Notes under the pieces: model-generated | What the model saw: the letters and a program-made list of their open reading frames with translations, nothing else | What the model was told of the DNA's origin: nothing | The model's database searches: none | NCBI RefSeq assembly: GCF_022440845.1 | Contig: NZ_JAKNTO010000001.1 | Location: forward strand, 1,674,001 to 1,738,000 | Origin: Ruminococcus sp. OA3 | Lineage (GTDB): Bacteria > Bacillota > Clostridia > Lachnospirales > Lachnospiraceae | DNA length: 64,000 nt | Reading direction: 5' to 3' | Made by a program: the position numbers and the translations under genes | Shown: piece after piece, positions 32,854 through 40,256 of the stretch | Layout of the letters: every line of letters starts with the position of its first letter | Numbering within the stretch: position 1 is the first letter of the stretch

Positions 32854-33600
32854 TTATTTCAGATCTTCAGGAGACGCAGAAAAGTGATATTCAAATAAGG
32901 TACTGTCATATTCTACGCCTACTAAACCATTTATAAAATCTGCGGCGGCTTGCCCGACTGCTTCTGCCGTACTGTCTTTTTCTCCCATAGAAGTGTATTC
33001 TGTGAAAATATTATTCCATTCCTCCTCTGTACCTGCGTAGTAAATTTGTACCTTATTCTCATCTTTAGGATGAAGATATGATAATGTATAATCATATACC
33101 ATACTCATTGATTGTGGAAAAAATATCTTTTCAACGTCACTGCCATTGAAAATTGAAGTTTTGGTTTCTGTAATTCCCTCATCAAGAATTAGCGTTGTAA
33201 CCTTATGATTGGATATCTGAAACTCAGAGAGATTAGTGTTATATACACTTCCAGTAATTTCATATGATGATTTTATTTCAAGGATATCAGAATCACCGTT
33301 GTAAGTTTCCAAATTAATAGTGTCTGGATCAATAGAATAGGAAAAGTCATCCGGTTTTATATTAACTTCCAAGTTTTTTTCTGAGGAAGCAGATGTATGC
33401 TTTTTGTCGTTACTACCTGTCATATTAAAAAATAAAATGATCAGAACTAATATAAAGCAGACTATCAAAATTCTTAAGACCCAATTTTTATTCGTCTTAC
33501 TATTTTTGAGTATTTTATCCATTGGATTTCCACAGTTTGGACAAGCAGATGCCTTGTCGCTGATTTCTTTTCCACATTCTGGACATTTAATTAATGCCAT
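32854..33600 (-). CDS. Zinc-ribbon membrane-anchored protein of unknown function
   Basis: 248 aa. The N-terminus MALIKCPECGKEISDKASACPNCG is a two-CxxC zinc ribbon, followed by a basic linker, one membrane helix (residues about 42-60, WVLRILIVCFILVLIILFF) and an external domain of about 185 residues rich in Asp, Ser and Thr. In the external domain a leucine-rich-like ITKVT/LILDEGIT pattern can be seen, followed by YAGTEEEWNNIF. Proteins of this layout are common in gut Firmicutes and prophages with no known role. Its position suggests expression from the lysogen. Confidence 0.75.
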   Translation of the reverse strand: MALIKCPECGKEISDKASACPNCGNPMDKILKNSKTNKNWVLRILIVCFILVLIILFFNMTGSNDKKHTSASSEKNLEVNIKPDDFSYSIDPDTINLETYNGDSDILEIKSSYEITGSVYNTNLSEFQISNHKVTTLILDEGITETKTSIFNGSDVEKIFFPQSMSMVYDYTLSYLHPKDENKVQIYYAGTEEEWNNIFTEYTSMGEKDSTAEAVGQAAADFINGLVGVEYDSTLFEYHFSASPEDLK

Positions 33601-33728
33601 ACCATCCCTCCTATTAAGATTATTTTTCCTAGAACAGCCCCTCCGCCTTGCCAGACAGTGATCCGGGTTTATTATTAACCACGTGGGTGATTAATCGACA
33701 GACCTAAATCCCTAAACAGGTCACACAT

Positions 33729-34322
33729 CTATTTATCCACTTTTTCAATAGTGTTTGCTTTTTTTATTTCTTTTTCAATTGCTTTCTTTTCGTTTCTCCA
33801 TGCATCTTTAAGATCTGAAGCGAAATGTAGTAAATATCTAATTGACATAAAATACGGATCAGAGTAGCCTCCTTCAATACGATTTCTTAATCCGCACTGT
33901 ACTCCTGATAGTCGATAATCATTAGTTTTTGCAGATGAGTAGGCAAAATTTTTCAATGCATCGAAGAAATGCGGACAATTTTCAGCTTTATTTACAAGAG
34001 TAGTATACTGGTCACACATTTCTATGCGCTCATTTATGATCGGTATAAGATCACCTCGTTTTTTTAATGGCCGATAATCTTTGATCTCAGTGTCAAGGAA
34101 GGCTAATAGAACTAATATATCAGATAGTGCCTGCGCCGCATCCTTAAGATCATCTTTTTCTTTAAGGAGGCGTTCTTTTTCAAGCGCTTTATTACGCATA
34201 GCTTCTAGGCACTTATATTCTTTCAATTCTAATTGGTATGCATATTCACAATCTTTGCATCTCCCGTATGCATTGACTCGAATGAAAAGACCTTTATTTC
34301 CACAAACAATACATTCAGCCAT
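33729..34322 (-). CDS. Zinc-ribbon and coiled-coil protein of unknown function
   Basis: 197 aa. MAECIVCGNKG and GRCKDCEYAY give two CxxC pairs of a zinc finger in the first 25 residues. Residues about 30-75 are strongly helical and charged (NKALEKERLLKEKDDLKDAAQAL), and the rest is helical without recognised motif. GAGGTGA precedes the ATG. It stands between the ImmA-like gene and the membrane proteins, all leftward, so it belongs to the lysogeny operon or is an accessory gene. Confidence 0.7.
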   Translation of the reverse strand: MAECIVCGNKGLFIRVNAYGRCKDCEYAYQLELKEYKCLEAMRNKALEKERLLKEKDDLKDAAQALSDILVLLAFLDTEIKDYRPLKKRGDLIPIINERIEMCDQYTTLVNKAENCPHFFDALKNFAYSSAKTNDYRLSGVQCGLRNRIEGGYSDPYFMSIRYLLHFASDLKDAWRNEKKAIEKEIKKANTIEKVDK

Positions 34323-34362
34323 TAGTTCACCTCTTTGCGATGAGTTTTAGAAGCAGTGTATA

Positions 34363-34824
34363 TTAATCAATGATTTTTAGTACATTATAAACAGGAATAA
34401 AATAGACTAAATAATTATCAATCTCAACATATACTCCATATTTAGAGCGATAACAGTCAACAGCTTCACGAAGAAATTCTTCAGATACTTCCAAAAAATC
34501 AGCAGTTTCATTCCAGGTCTTGCAGCCGTGCGCATATGCGTGGATAAGCCCCTGTAAGCCAATTAATTTATCGTAAGCCCACAAGCGGGCTTTGTATTCT
34601 TGTTTTCTGTTTATAGTGGCTGTTTGGTCAAGAATATTGCCTGCGGTGGTATAGTGGTGTCCCAGCTCTTCAGCCAGCACACAACATTTCTGCGCAGTAG
34701 TTGGTATTGTGTTGCGAATGGCAATACGTTCACCGCTAATTAACCCATCATTGTTGTAAAGCCGTTTTTCTTTTACTACAAGTCCGGCATCTTCGGACTC
34801 TATTAGCAAGTTATCATATACCAA
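34363..34824 (-). CDS. immA: ImmA/IrrE-type metallopeptidase
   Basis: 153 aa from TTG 34824, seven nucleotides after the repressor stop (GGGAGTGA upstream). The metal site is in CCVLAEELGHHYTTAGNI (the E-x-x-G-H-H form of the ImmA HExxH motif). Conserved features of the family include the following KARLWAYDKL segment with a basic patch. ImmA proteins cleave the repressor of the same element when a host signal is present, inducing the phage. Its coupling to the repressor gene fits that role exactly. Confidence 0.88.
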   Translation of the reverse strand: MVYDNLLIESEDAGLVVKEKRLYNNDGLISGERIAIRNTIPTTAQKCCVLAEELGHHYTTAGNILDQTATINRKQEYKARLWAYDKLIGLQGLIHAYAHGCKTWNETADFLEVSEEFLREAVDCYRSKYGVYVEIDNYLVYFIPVYNVLKIID

Positions 34825-34830
34825 ATGGTA

Positions 34831-35337
34831 TCACTCCCATTCACTATCATTGTTCATGATATCGTCATCGTGTTTTTGGTCTTCTTCGGTAGGTTTTTGG
34901 TCGGTACGCTGGTGGGCGGCTCTTACGCTCAGTTCTTCTTCTAGTATTTGGTTTTGCAAAAGATTTTCTGCGTAAGAGATTCCTTTCTTTTTATTATCAT
35001 CATTTAATTTGGAAAAGGAATCAAGCATTTTCTTTTCATAAAATTGAATATTCCATTTCTCTGCATACTGATTGCGGGACTCTTTTTGAACTTTTAATAC
35101 CTCTGGATCAAATCGTTCCATAGGTGCATCTAATCCCATAAGCCATTGCTCACTTACGTTTAAGGCTTTTGCTAAAATAAAGAGCTTATCAGATTTAGGT
35201 TTTGTATAACCGGACATATAATGACTAATTGTTGACTTTGATAAACCGGTTTTTTCTGCTAATTCTGTTGGCTTAATATTTTTTACAGAAAGAGCTTTGT
35301 TAAATCTTGTTTTAAAGGTTTCTTTATGCGCATTCAT
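34831..35337 (-). CDS. Phage repressor, XRE-family HTH
   Basis: 168 aa. Residues about 10-65 form a lambda-repressor-type helix-turn-helix (FNKALSVKNIKPTELAEKTGLSKSTISHYMSGYTKPKSDKLFILAKALNVSEQWLMG). The C-terminal part is acidic and has no LexA-type serine protease, consistent with inactivation by the neighbouring ImmA protease. It is transcribed leftward from a promoter overlapped by its probable operators (35362-35481) and is divergent from the Cro-like gene. Confidence 0.93.
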   Translation of the reverse strand: MNAHKETFKTRFNKALSVKNIKPTELAEKTGLSKSTISHYMSGYTKPKSDKLFILAKALNVSEQWLMGLDAPMERFDPEVLKVQKESRNQYAEKWNIQFYEKKMLDSFSKLNDDNKKKGISYAENLLQNQILEEELSVRAAHQRTDQKPTEEDQKHDDDIMNNDSEWE

Positions 35338-35361
35338 AACGATGCTCCTTTCTTTAGATAT

Positions 35362-35481
35362 ATAATATCAAAATCGAAACCGAAATACAAGAGTTTTGAA
35401 TAAAAAAGTTTAAAAATTGAAAATTTAGTATTGACAGTGTCTACAAGATAGGGTATATTAAATGTAGTTTCAAAATTGAAA
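35362..35481. promoter_or_regulatory. Lysis-lysogeny switch: divergent promoters with repressor operators
   Basis: Leftward promoter: TTGTAT (35390-35385), 17-nt spacer, TATTAT (35367-35362). Rightward promoter: TTGACA 35431-35436, 17-nt spacer, TATATT 35454-35459. Operator-like sequences are TATCAAAATCGAAAC (35366-35380, in the leftward promoter), GTTTAAAAATTGAAAA (35408-35423, between) and GTTTCAAAATTGAAA (35467-35481, just after the rightward start). A fourth copy is at 35724. Confidence 0.8.
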
Positions 35482-35501
35482 TACGAAAGGAGGGAATAGA
35501 A

Positions 35502-35756
35502 TTGCGTGAAAAAATTATTTTTGACTATAGTAAATTGAAAGGAAAGATAGTTGAAAATTATGGAACTCAGGGCAAGTTTGCGACTGTAAATAATCTCACA
35601 GACAGGTCAATATCCCTGAAATTAAATAATGGAATTGGGCTTTCACAGGATGAAATATTAAAATGGTGTGAATTGCTTGATATTGAGATCGCAGAAATTC
35701 CATCGTATTTTTTTACTAAAAAAGTTTCAAAATTGAAACAAAGGGAGGACGCATGA
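35502..35756 (+). CDS. Cro-like DUF739 family protein
   Basis: 84 aa from TTG 35502 with AAAGGAGGG 8-10 nt upstream. FDYSKLKGKIVENYGTQGKFATVNNLTDRSISLKLNNG is the HTH-like pattern of the DUF739/phage Cro family. It is the first rightward gene after the repressor operators and probably competes with the repressor for them. Its stop overlaps the next gene by 4 nt. Confidence 0.85.
   Translation: MREKIIFDYSKLKGKIVENYGTQGKFATVNNLTDRSISLKLNNGIGLSQDEILKWCELLDIEIAEIPSYFFTKKVSKLKQREDA
35724..35739. promoter_or_regulatory. Additional repressor-type operator in the Cro-like gene
   Basis: GTTTCAAAATTGAAAC, the most symmetric copy of the switch motif, lies near the end of the Cro-like gene and 14 bp before the next ATG. 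Confidence 0.6.
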
Positions 35757-36484
35757 ACGAGTTAACGACATTAGAAAAACAACTTCCTAATACTATTGAA
35801 GATGTTGCGAAATTTGCTTTAATTGGTGTTGAAAAATTGAAATCCCTGAAAGCCGAAATTAGAGCAATTCAAAAAATTCAATTAGCGAAAGAAGTATACG
35901 ACCAAAAGCTCGAAGAACAGAGGTTACTCTCGGAATTAATCCTGGATGCTTATGTAAAGCTTGGTGAATTTTCAAAGCATATCCCAAAACAAAGTGGGTT
36001 ACGAAGTGACCTAACCTCGTATCCGTGTGGTAACGAGGTTAAGAAAACGAAAGAACAAACAATGAAAGACTTAGGTTTTTCCAAAAAGCAAACGTACGAG
36101 TTTGAAACACTGGCAGATAATAAAGAAATTGTTGAACAGGCAAAACAGAAAGCAAAGGAAGTCGGCGAGCCTGTTACAAAAAATAGGATTCTGGATTTTG
36201 TCAGTAAGAAAACACAAACACCATCAGTTCAAAAAAAAGATGATTTTTACTCTTATATGGATGAGTGCGGCAAGGTAACAAAAAAGTATCATAAAGCGAT
36301 AGGGGCATTTATGTATATTAACGCCGATGAGAAAGAATTTAAAATGCTTAGTGAAGTAATAACAGCACAAACCGCAGAAACCTATTTACATGAGACAGAA
36401 GATTCAATCAGCAAGTTATTAAGAATTCAAAATTATATGAAAGAGGTGATACATAATGGCAAGAACAAGAACATTAGAACCTAA
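35753..36484 (+). CDS. Phage early protein, coiled-coil, unknown function
   Basis: 243 aa. An N-terminal helical region (LEKQLPNTIEDVAKFALIGVEKLKSLKAEIRAIQKI) is followed by KLGEFSKHIPK and KTKEQTMKDLGFSKKQTYEFETLADNKEIVEQAK, a pattern seen in many Clostridial prophage early proteins and similar to parts of ParB/KorB-like HTH proteins. I cannot assign a function. It is translationally coupled to the Cro-like gene (ATGA overlap) and to the next gene (29-nt overlap). Confidence 0.75.
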   Translation: MNELTTLEKQLPNTIEDVAKFALIGVEKLKSLKAEIRAIQKIQLAKEVYDQKLEEQRLLSELILDAYVKLGEFSKHIPKQSGLRSDLTSYPCGNEVKKTKEQTMKDLGFSKKQTYEFETLADNKEIVEQAKQKAKEVGEPVTKNRILDFVSKKTQTPSVQKKDDFYSYMDECGKVTKKYHKAIGAFMYINADEKEFKMLSEVITAQTAETYLHETEDSISKLLRIQNYMKEVIHNGKNKNIRT

Positions 36485-36857
36485 AGCGAGGGAGGTTATT
36501 ATACAAATAATGAGAGAATCCGGGGAAATGGAAACAGAGGATCTTATGGATTTGATACGACCTCACTTCCTGTTTGATCCGCAGGTGGCTAAAGAACAGC
36601 AGATACGCCGAAAGGCAAATCAATTGGCGGCGCAGATAAGGGATGAATACGGGACGCGGACAGTGTTTAATTGCAAAGTTGATGGTGTTTCCAAATACGT
36701 CAATATTGATGAGAGCAGGAATGTTCAAGCTCTGAGAAGCGTAGAGGGGCAGTTGGCAGAAAAACTTGATGGACTGGTGGTCTCTAAGGCGAAAGCTTCA
36801 AGGCGTCGGATGGAGGTTGAGGGACAGATGAGTCTGGATCTGACAAAAATAATGTGA
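36456..36857 (+). CDS. Phage early protein of unknown function (133 aa)
   Basis: GAGGTGA stands upstream of the ATG inside the end of the previous gene. The product is basic, starts MARTRTLEPKAREVIIQIMRESGEMETEDLMDLI and looks like a winged-helix (PHFLFDPQVAKEQQIRRKANQLAAQIRDEYG) with a helical, basic tail (SKAKASRRRMEVEG). DNA binding is possible but not shown. Confidence 0.75.
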   Translation: MARTRTLEPKAREVIIQIMRESGEMETEDLMDLIRPHFLFDPQVAKEQQIRRKANQLAAQIRDEYGTRTVFNCKVDGVSKYVNIDESRNVQALRSVEGQLAEKLDGLVVSKAKASRRRMEVEGQMSLDLTKIM

Positions 36858-36898
36858 CTTAGTTGGAATTTTCCCCAACTTGTGAGGAAGGAGAAGCT

Positions 36899-37732
36899 AT
36901 GAACAAAAACGAAATCAGTATTTTTAAAAATCCTGAACTGGGTATTCAGGTAAGAGTTATGGAAAATGAAGACGGCAGCATTTCAATTAATGCGGAGGAC
37001 ACAGCAAGAGGATTCGGGTGGACTACCGTTGCCAAAAGTGGCAACGAGGTTGTGAGATGGGCAAGAGTAAATGAATACTGTAAGGAGTTAGGCTTTTCAC
37101 AAGAAGTTGGGAAAGATGATTACATACCAGAAGCCCTGTTTTACCGTCTCGGAATGAAAGCGAGCAACGCAGCAGCAGAGAATTACCAGAACTGGCTGGC
37201 ATTTGATGTGATTCCATCCATAAGAAAAACAGGCAGCTACTCAATGCCGAAAAAACCGAGGCAGCCGAAGATCGAAAGCCTTCCAAGTGCAACCAATGCC
37301 GTAAAAACACTTATGCCACTGATGGAGAAAGCAGGTTTCAGTAATGAGATTCAACTCCTGACAGCAAAGACCTTATACTGTAAAGCTGGTTGCGAGCTGC
37401 CATTTGAGATTCAAACAGAGCAGCCATACTACGACACCGTACATATCGCCCGAGAAATCGGAATTTTTACAAAGACGGGCAAGCCGGCCAGCGATGCTGT
37501 CGGCAACATTATCAAAAAGCTGGATATTAACGATTCTGAATATATTGAAACGTTGGAGTCAAAAGGCAACTGGCAGGGATCCGTCAAGAAGTATGTTCCA
37601 TCGGTGACAGAGAAAGTCTTAGAGTGGCTTAAAGAACATGATTATCCTGAAGATATTCCGTATACAGAGCGGAGTGGAAAAGAGAAGAGTAATCATGTGG
37701 TTTATAGATTGAAGAAATTACTCACAGATTAA
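36899..37732 (+). CDS. Phage antirepressor (BRO-like N-terminus)
   Basis: 277 aa from ATG 36899 (GAGGAAGGAGA upstream). The N-terminal part has a BRO/ANT pattern (IQVRVMENEDGSISINAEDTARGFGW ... EALFYRLGMKASNAAAENYQNWLAFDVIPSIRKTGSY), the WLAFDVIPSIRKTGSY ending being diagnostic. The C-terminal half (YYDTVHIAREIGIFTKTGKPASDAVGNIIKKL) resembles a second DNA-binding domain of phage antirepressors. A short hairpin AGTTGG/CCAACT lies just before the ribosome site and may tune translation. It likely opposes the repressor or controls early genes. Confidence 0.88.
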   Translation: MNKNEISIFKNPELGIQVRVMENEDGSISINAEDTARGFGWTTVAKSGNEVVRWARVNEYCKELGFSQEVGKDDYIPEALFYRLGMKASNAAAENYQNWLAFDVIPSIRKTGSYSMPKKPRQPKIESLPSATNAVKTLMPLMEKAGFSNEIQLLTAKTLYCKAGCELPFEIQTEQPYYDTVHIAREIGIFTKTGKPASDAVGNIIKKLDINDSEYIETLESKGNWQGSVKKYVPSVTEKVLEWLKEHDYPEDIPYTERSGKEKSNHVVYRLKKLLTD

Positions 37733-37746
37733 AGGAGGATTACACA

Positions 37747-38250
37747 ATGAGTAAGTTATATTTTGAAATGAGCGAAGCAGAACAGATATTCAGCCGAATT
37801 GAGCATGACTTGGAATGGGCTACGTGCATGATGGCAGAAGGGGTTAATACAGCAAGCTCCCCAATGCGTATGCGCCACGCTCAATACCGGGAACTGTATG
37901 GTGAGGCTTGTGATTTATTGAATGCTTCACTGGATCATATCAGCCGTTTACGTACAGCTGTAGAAGAGCGATACGATGAGCATGCTCAGGGTATGGATGA
38001 TGAAGATTCAGAATCAGAAGATTGCGTGGAAGAGAACGCAGGGGTTTCTATATACGAAATTGATCGTTTAGATGCAGCAAGCGTCCTGAGAAATATGGTG
38101 CTGTATGATCTGCATGGTGCGTTTGACGAAAGCGGTGAAGAAGTAGGTATGGCATACATATTCCGAACGAATGAGCAGGAAGAATTCAGCAAGTACAGAA
38201 CTCTTATTGTATATGGAGACGGAACACTGAAACTGTCAGAAGCGTATTGA
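37747..38250 (+). CDS. Phage early protein of unknown function (167 aa)
   Basis: AGGAGG precedes the ATG. The product is acidic, with a run of Asp/Glu/Ser near residues 80-97 (MDDEDSESEDCVEEN), and helical before it. The last third (LRNMVLYDLHGAFDESGEEVGMAYIFR) may be a small alpha-beta unit. I recognise no family. Confidence 0.7.
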   Translation: MSKLYFEMSEAEQIFSRIEHDLEWATCMMAEGVNTASSPMRMRHAQYRELYGEACDLLNASLDHISRLRTAVEERYDEHAQGMDDEDSESEDCVEENAGVSIYEIDRLDAASVLRNMVLYDLHGAFDESGEEVGMAYIFRTNEQEEFSKYRTLIVYGDGTLKLSEAY

Positions 38251-38263
38251 AGGAGGTGATCAG

Positions 38264-38482
38264 ATGGCAGCAGTACCGCGTATGGCCACGATCCAGCAGG
38301 CAGCAGATGAAACAGGGCTTACTTATGGATGCCTGCGGAAATGGTGTCTGGAGGGCAGAATTGTATACCGGAGAGTCGGCAGCAAATATTTGATCAACCT
38401 GGACAGATTGGCAGATTATCTAAATGGAGAGGAGGTCGAAGATGATGACGAAGATGATAGCAATCCCACAGGAGACGTATGA
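38264..38482 (+). CDS. Excisionase-like helix-turn-helix protein
   Basis: 72 aa, GGAGGTGA upstream. MATIQQAADETGLTYGCLRKWCLEGRIVYRRVGSKYLINLDRLADYLNG is a MerR/excisionase-type winged helix (DNA-binding domain, excisionase family) with an acidic tail. It may act in excision or as a small regulator; the integrase lies far away in the opposite direction. Confidence 0.82.
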   Translation: MAAVPRMATIQQAADETGLTYGCLRKWCLEGRIVYRRVGSKYLINLDRLADYLNGEEVEDDDEDDSNPTGDV

Positions 38483-38576
38483 GAAGATGCTGGAGAGCTA
38501 CGACAAGGTGGTAGAGGAGCTGGAAGCCATAAGGCAGCAAATGGAAGCGTTAAGGCATGAAAATACCCCTGAATAA
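38442..38576 (+). CDS. Small coiled-coil phage protein (44 aa)
   Basis: ATG 38442 with GGAGG 8 nt upstream, inside the end of the excisionase-like gene. The product begins MMTKMIAIPQETYEKMLESY and continues as one charged helix (DKVVEELEAIRQQMEALRHEN) of heptad type. The good ribosome site and the shifted, stop-free frame support it. Function unknown. Confidence 0.65.
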   Translation: MMTKMIAIPQETYEKMLESYDKVVEELEAIRQQMEALRHENTPE

Positions 38577-38668
38577 GCTGGCGGGCTAAAATCAGGGGTC
38601 ACATAGACAAGCTATGATGTACATATACAACTTAAATATATCATGGCTTGTCGGAAAGGACAAGTGTT

Positions 38669-38881
38669 ATGAGTAGAAAAATTAACCTTGAAAAGTATAT
38701 AGAGTCAGGAAAACAACACTGCATAGACCAACATCACCCTTCGATTGAGGAGTTTGAATCAATTCGAAAAAGTTCAAATGATGTGTATGAAATCATGCTG
38801 TTTGCCTTTTTCTATGGATATGAAAGGGCTTATCGAAGCAGCGCCAGAGGAACGCAGAGAGGAGGGCACTCCTGTGAATGA
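38669..38881 (+). CDS. Small phage protein, GYERAYRS family copy 1
   Basis: 70 aa from ATG 38669 (GGAAAGGA upstream; an earlier TTG is not used). INLEKYIESGKQHC and EIMLFAFFYGYERAYRSSARG match the protein at 39249 (VKKYIEAGKNHV, VINAFHFGYERAYRSARRS). The two are diverged duplicates about 35 percent identical by eye. Function unknown. Confidence 0.7.
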   Translation: MSRKINLEKYIESGKQHCIDQHHPSIEEFESIRKSSNDVYEIMLFAFFYGYERAYRSSARGTQRGGHSCE

Positions 38882-39083
38882 GATGAAAAAGGTGACATAT
38901 GAGATTGTTGCAGAGCTTGGAAAGCTTACGATTGATGAGATTAAGGAATTTGAGATTGAATGACTGCGGGAGTTGGATGATCGCAATACATCAAGAGTCA
39001 TCAGGATTCTGATTCATGAAGCGTGCAGATTAGTGATCGAGAAGAAAGAAGAAAAACTTCGGAAGCGAGGTATGGCGGTATGA
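38874..39083 (+). pseudogene. Small phage gene interrupted by an in-frame TGA
   Basis: GTG 38874 with GGAGGG upstream, overlapping the previous gene. The first 29 codons end at TGA 38961-38963 (MKKVTYEIVAELGKLTIDEI ... EIE). The same frame then continues without a stop for 39 more codons (LRELDDRNTSRVIRILIHEA ...) to TGA 39081-39083, which overlaps the next ATG in the usual ATGA manner. This suggests a longer gene with a TGG-to-TGA change, or two tiny genes. Confidence 0.5.
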
Positions 39084-39325
39084 AATATCCAAATTTAAGA
39101 GAACTGGCACCTTATTTTCAACTGGCATACTTTGCACATATCACTCCGGATCTGTTACAGGCTGTATTTAAAAGTGAACTGTTTATTCGGTGTGAGCAGG
39201 ATAAGATACATCGCAAGCTGAGAGGGATCCGAGGGGGGGTGCAGCAAAATGAATGCCAACGTGAAAAAATACATAGAAGCGGGCAAAAACCATGTTCCGG
39301 TAGCTCAAGATTTAAGTATGAGTGA
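39080..39325 (+). CDS. Small phage protein of unknown function (81 aa)
   Basis: ATG 39080 overlaps the preceding stop (ATGA). The product begins MKYPNLRELAPYFQLAYFAH; the first 52 residues look helical, while the C-terminal 29 residues overlap the next gene and may be read-through of unselected sequence. A translation-coupled start is its best support. Confidence 0.55.
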   Translation: MKYPNLRELAPYFQLAYFAHITPDLLQAVFKSELFIRCEQDKIHRKLRGIRGGVQQNECQREKIHRSGQKPCSGSSRFKYE

Positions 39326-39443
39326 ATTACGTTGCCTTCAGGAATATAGTAACTTCGATATTCTCGACGCGGTAATAAATGCATTTCATTTCGGATATGA
39401 AAGAGCTTACAGATCTGCAAGGAGGAGTAAACACGATGAATGA
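39249..39443 (+). CDS. Small phage protein, GYERAYRS family copy 2
   Basis: 64 aa, GAGGGGGG upstream. VKKYIEAGKNHV ... ILDAVINAFHFGYERAYRSARRSK matches the protein at 38669. Each copy is followed by a small gene that overlaps its 3' end, suggesting duplication of a two-gene unit. Confidence 0.7.
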   Translation: MNANVKKYIEAGKNHVPVAQDLSMSELRCLQEYSNFDILDAVINAFHFGYERAYRSARRSKHDE

Positions 39444-39576
39444 ACAAGAGTATAGGGATTGTATTAATAAAATGCTGGATGCGATTCATGATCCGGACAA
39501 GTTAAGAAGGGTTTATCTAATGGCTCACTGCATGTTTGTTAGGGAGGAAAAACGGCATGAAACAACCGAAATATAA
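39436..39576 (+). CDS. Small phage protein of unknown function (46 aa)
   Basis: ATG 39436 with GGAGGAG 10 nt upstream inside the previous gene. The product (MNEQEYRDCINKMLDAIHDP...) is helical; its DPDKLRRVYLMAHCM segment resembles VFALREIYKLTEIM of the next protein, so they may be diverged relatives. Confidence 0.65.
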   Translation: MNEQEYRDCINKMLDAIHDPDKLRRVYLMAHCMFVREEKRHETTEI

Positions 39577-39838
39577 GAAGGAACTGCGGGAAGGGATTAT
39601 ACAGAATGTTAATTCCATTAAAAATGTATTTGCACTTAGGGAAATTTACAAGCTTACGGAAATAATGAATCGGAAATATGACGATAAACAATGGGAGACG
39701 CTGACGGATCTGGAATGGAATCAGACAAGTACAGTAGCAAATATTTTGAGGTGTGATGATCCAAAGCAGATGCGCATTATTAAACTGTTTACTGATACTA
39801 TCACGACACCCGAGAAGAGGAGAAATGCGCATGAATAG
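39557..39838 (+). CDS. Small phage protein of unknown function (93 aa)
   Basis: ATG 39557 with AGGGAGG upstream, overlapping the previous gene by 20 nt. Basic N-terminus (MKQPKYKKELREGI), helical middle and DDKQWETLTDLEWNQTSTVANIL. No family recognised. Confidence 0.65.
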   Translation: MKQPKYKKELREGIIQNVNSIKNVFALREIYKLTEIMNRKYDDKQWETLTDLEWNQTSTVANILRCDDPKQMRIIKLFTDTITTPEKRRNAHE

Positions 39839-40196
39839 AGAACAGGTAAAACAGGCAATTGCTGATTACATTATCGAAAACAATCATGTATCATACGTGG
39901 AATTAAATCAGTTTATGGAATCCATCGGCTACGATTATCATGGTGATTTTGATATCACATCTGGAAAGTGCAGCCATGTAATATTCTGGACGGGATGGAA
40001 CAAAGAGGCGATTGAGATTATCAATGAGCTGACGGGGGAAGGCATCATACATAAAGAACCGACACAATTTTTCACGTATTTGATTGACGGCGGCGGACTT
40101 GACCTGCCGATCGTCAAGACAGCACGTGACTATAAGACGGACCACTGGCTGCCAGTGGTGTTCTGCAGGGGACCGGAGGAGGATATGAAGCGATGA
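39831..40196 (+). CDS. Phage protein of unknown function (121 aa)
   Basis: ATG 39831 lies 9 nt after GAGGAG; an ATG at 39825 is too close. The product begins MNREQVKQAIADYIIENNHVSYVELNQFMES, a winged-helix-like start, then a beta-rich part ending WLPVVFCRGPEED. Similar proteins precede replication genes in Clostridial phages. Function unknown. Confidence 0.7.
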   Translation: MNREQVKQAIADYIIENNHVSYVELNQFMESIGYDYHGDFDITSGKCSHVIFWTGWNKEAIEIINELTGEGIIHKEPTQFFTYLIDGGGLDLPIVKTARDYKTDHWLPVVFCRGPEEDMKR

Positions 40197-40256
40197 CTAT
40201 AAAAATAATATTTGAACTGGTGAGAAAAGTTCTGTAACTGGAGCGGGGTACACTGA

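Noticed and set aside
38961-38963. TGA read as Trp or selenocysteine
   Set aside because: Other genes of the prophage use TGA as stop and use TGG for Trp, and no SECIS-like hairpin was seen.
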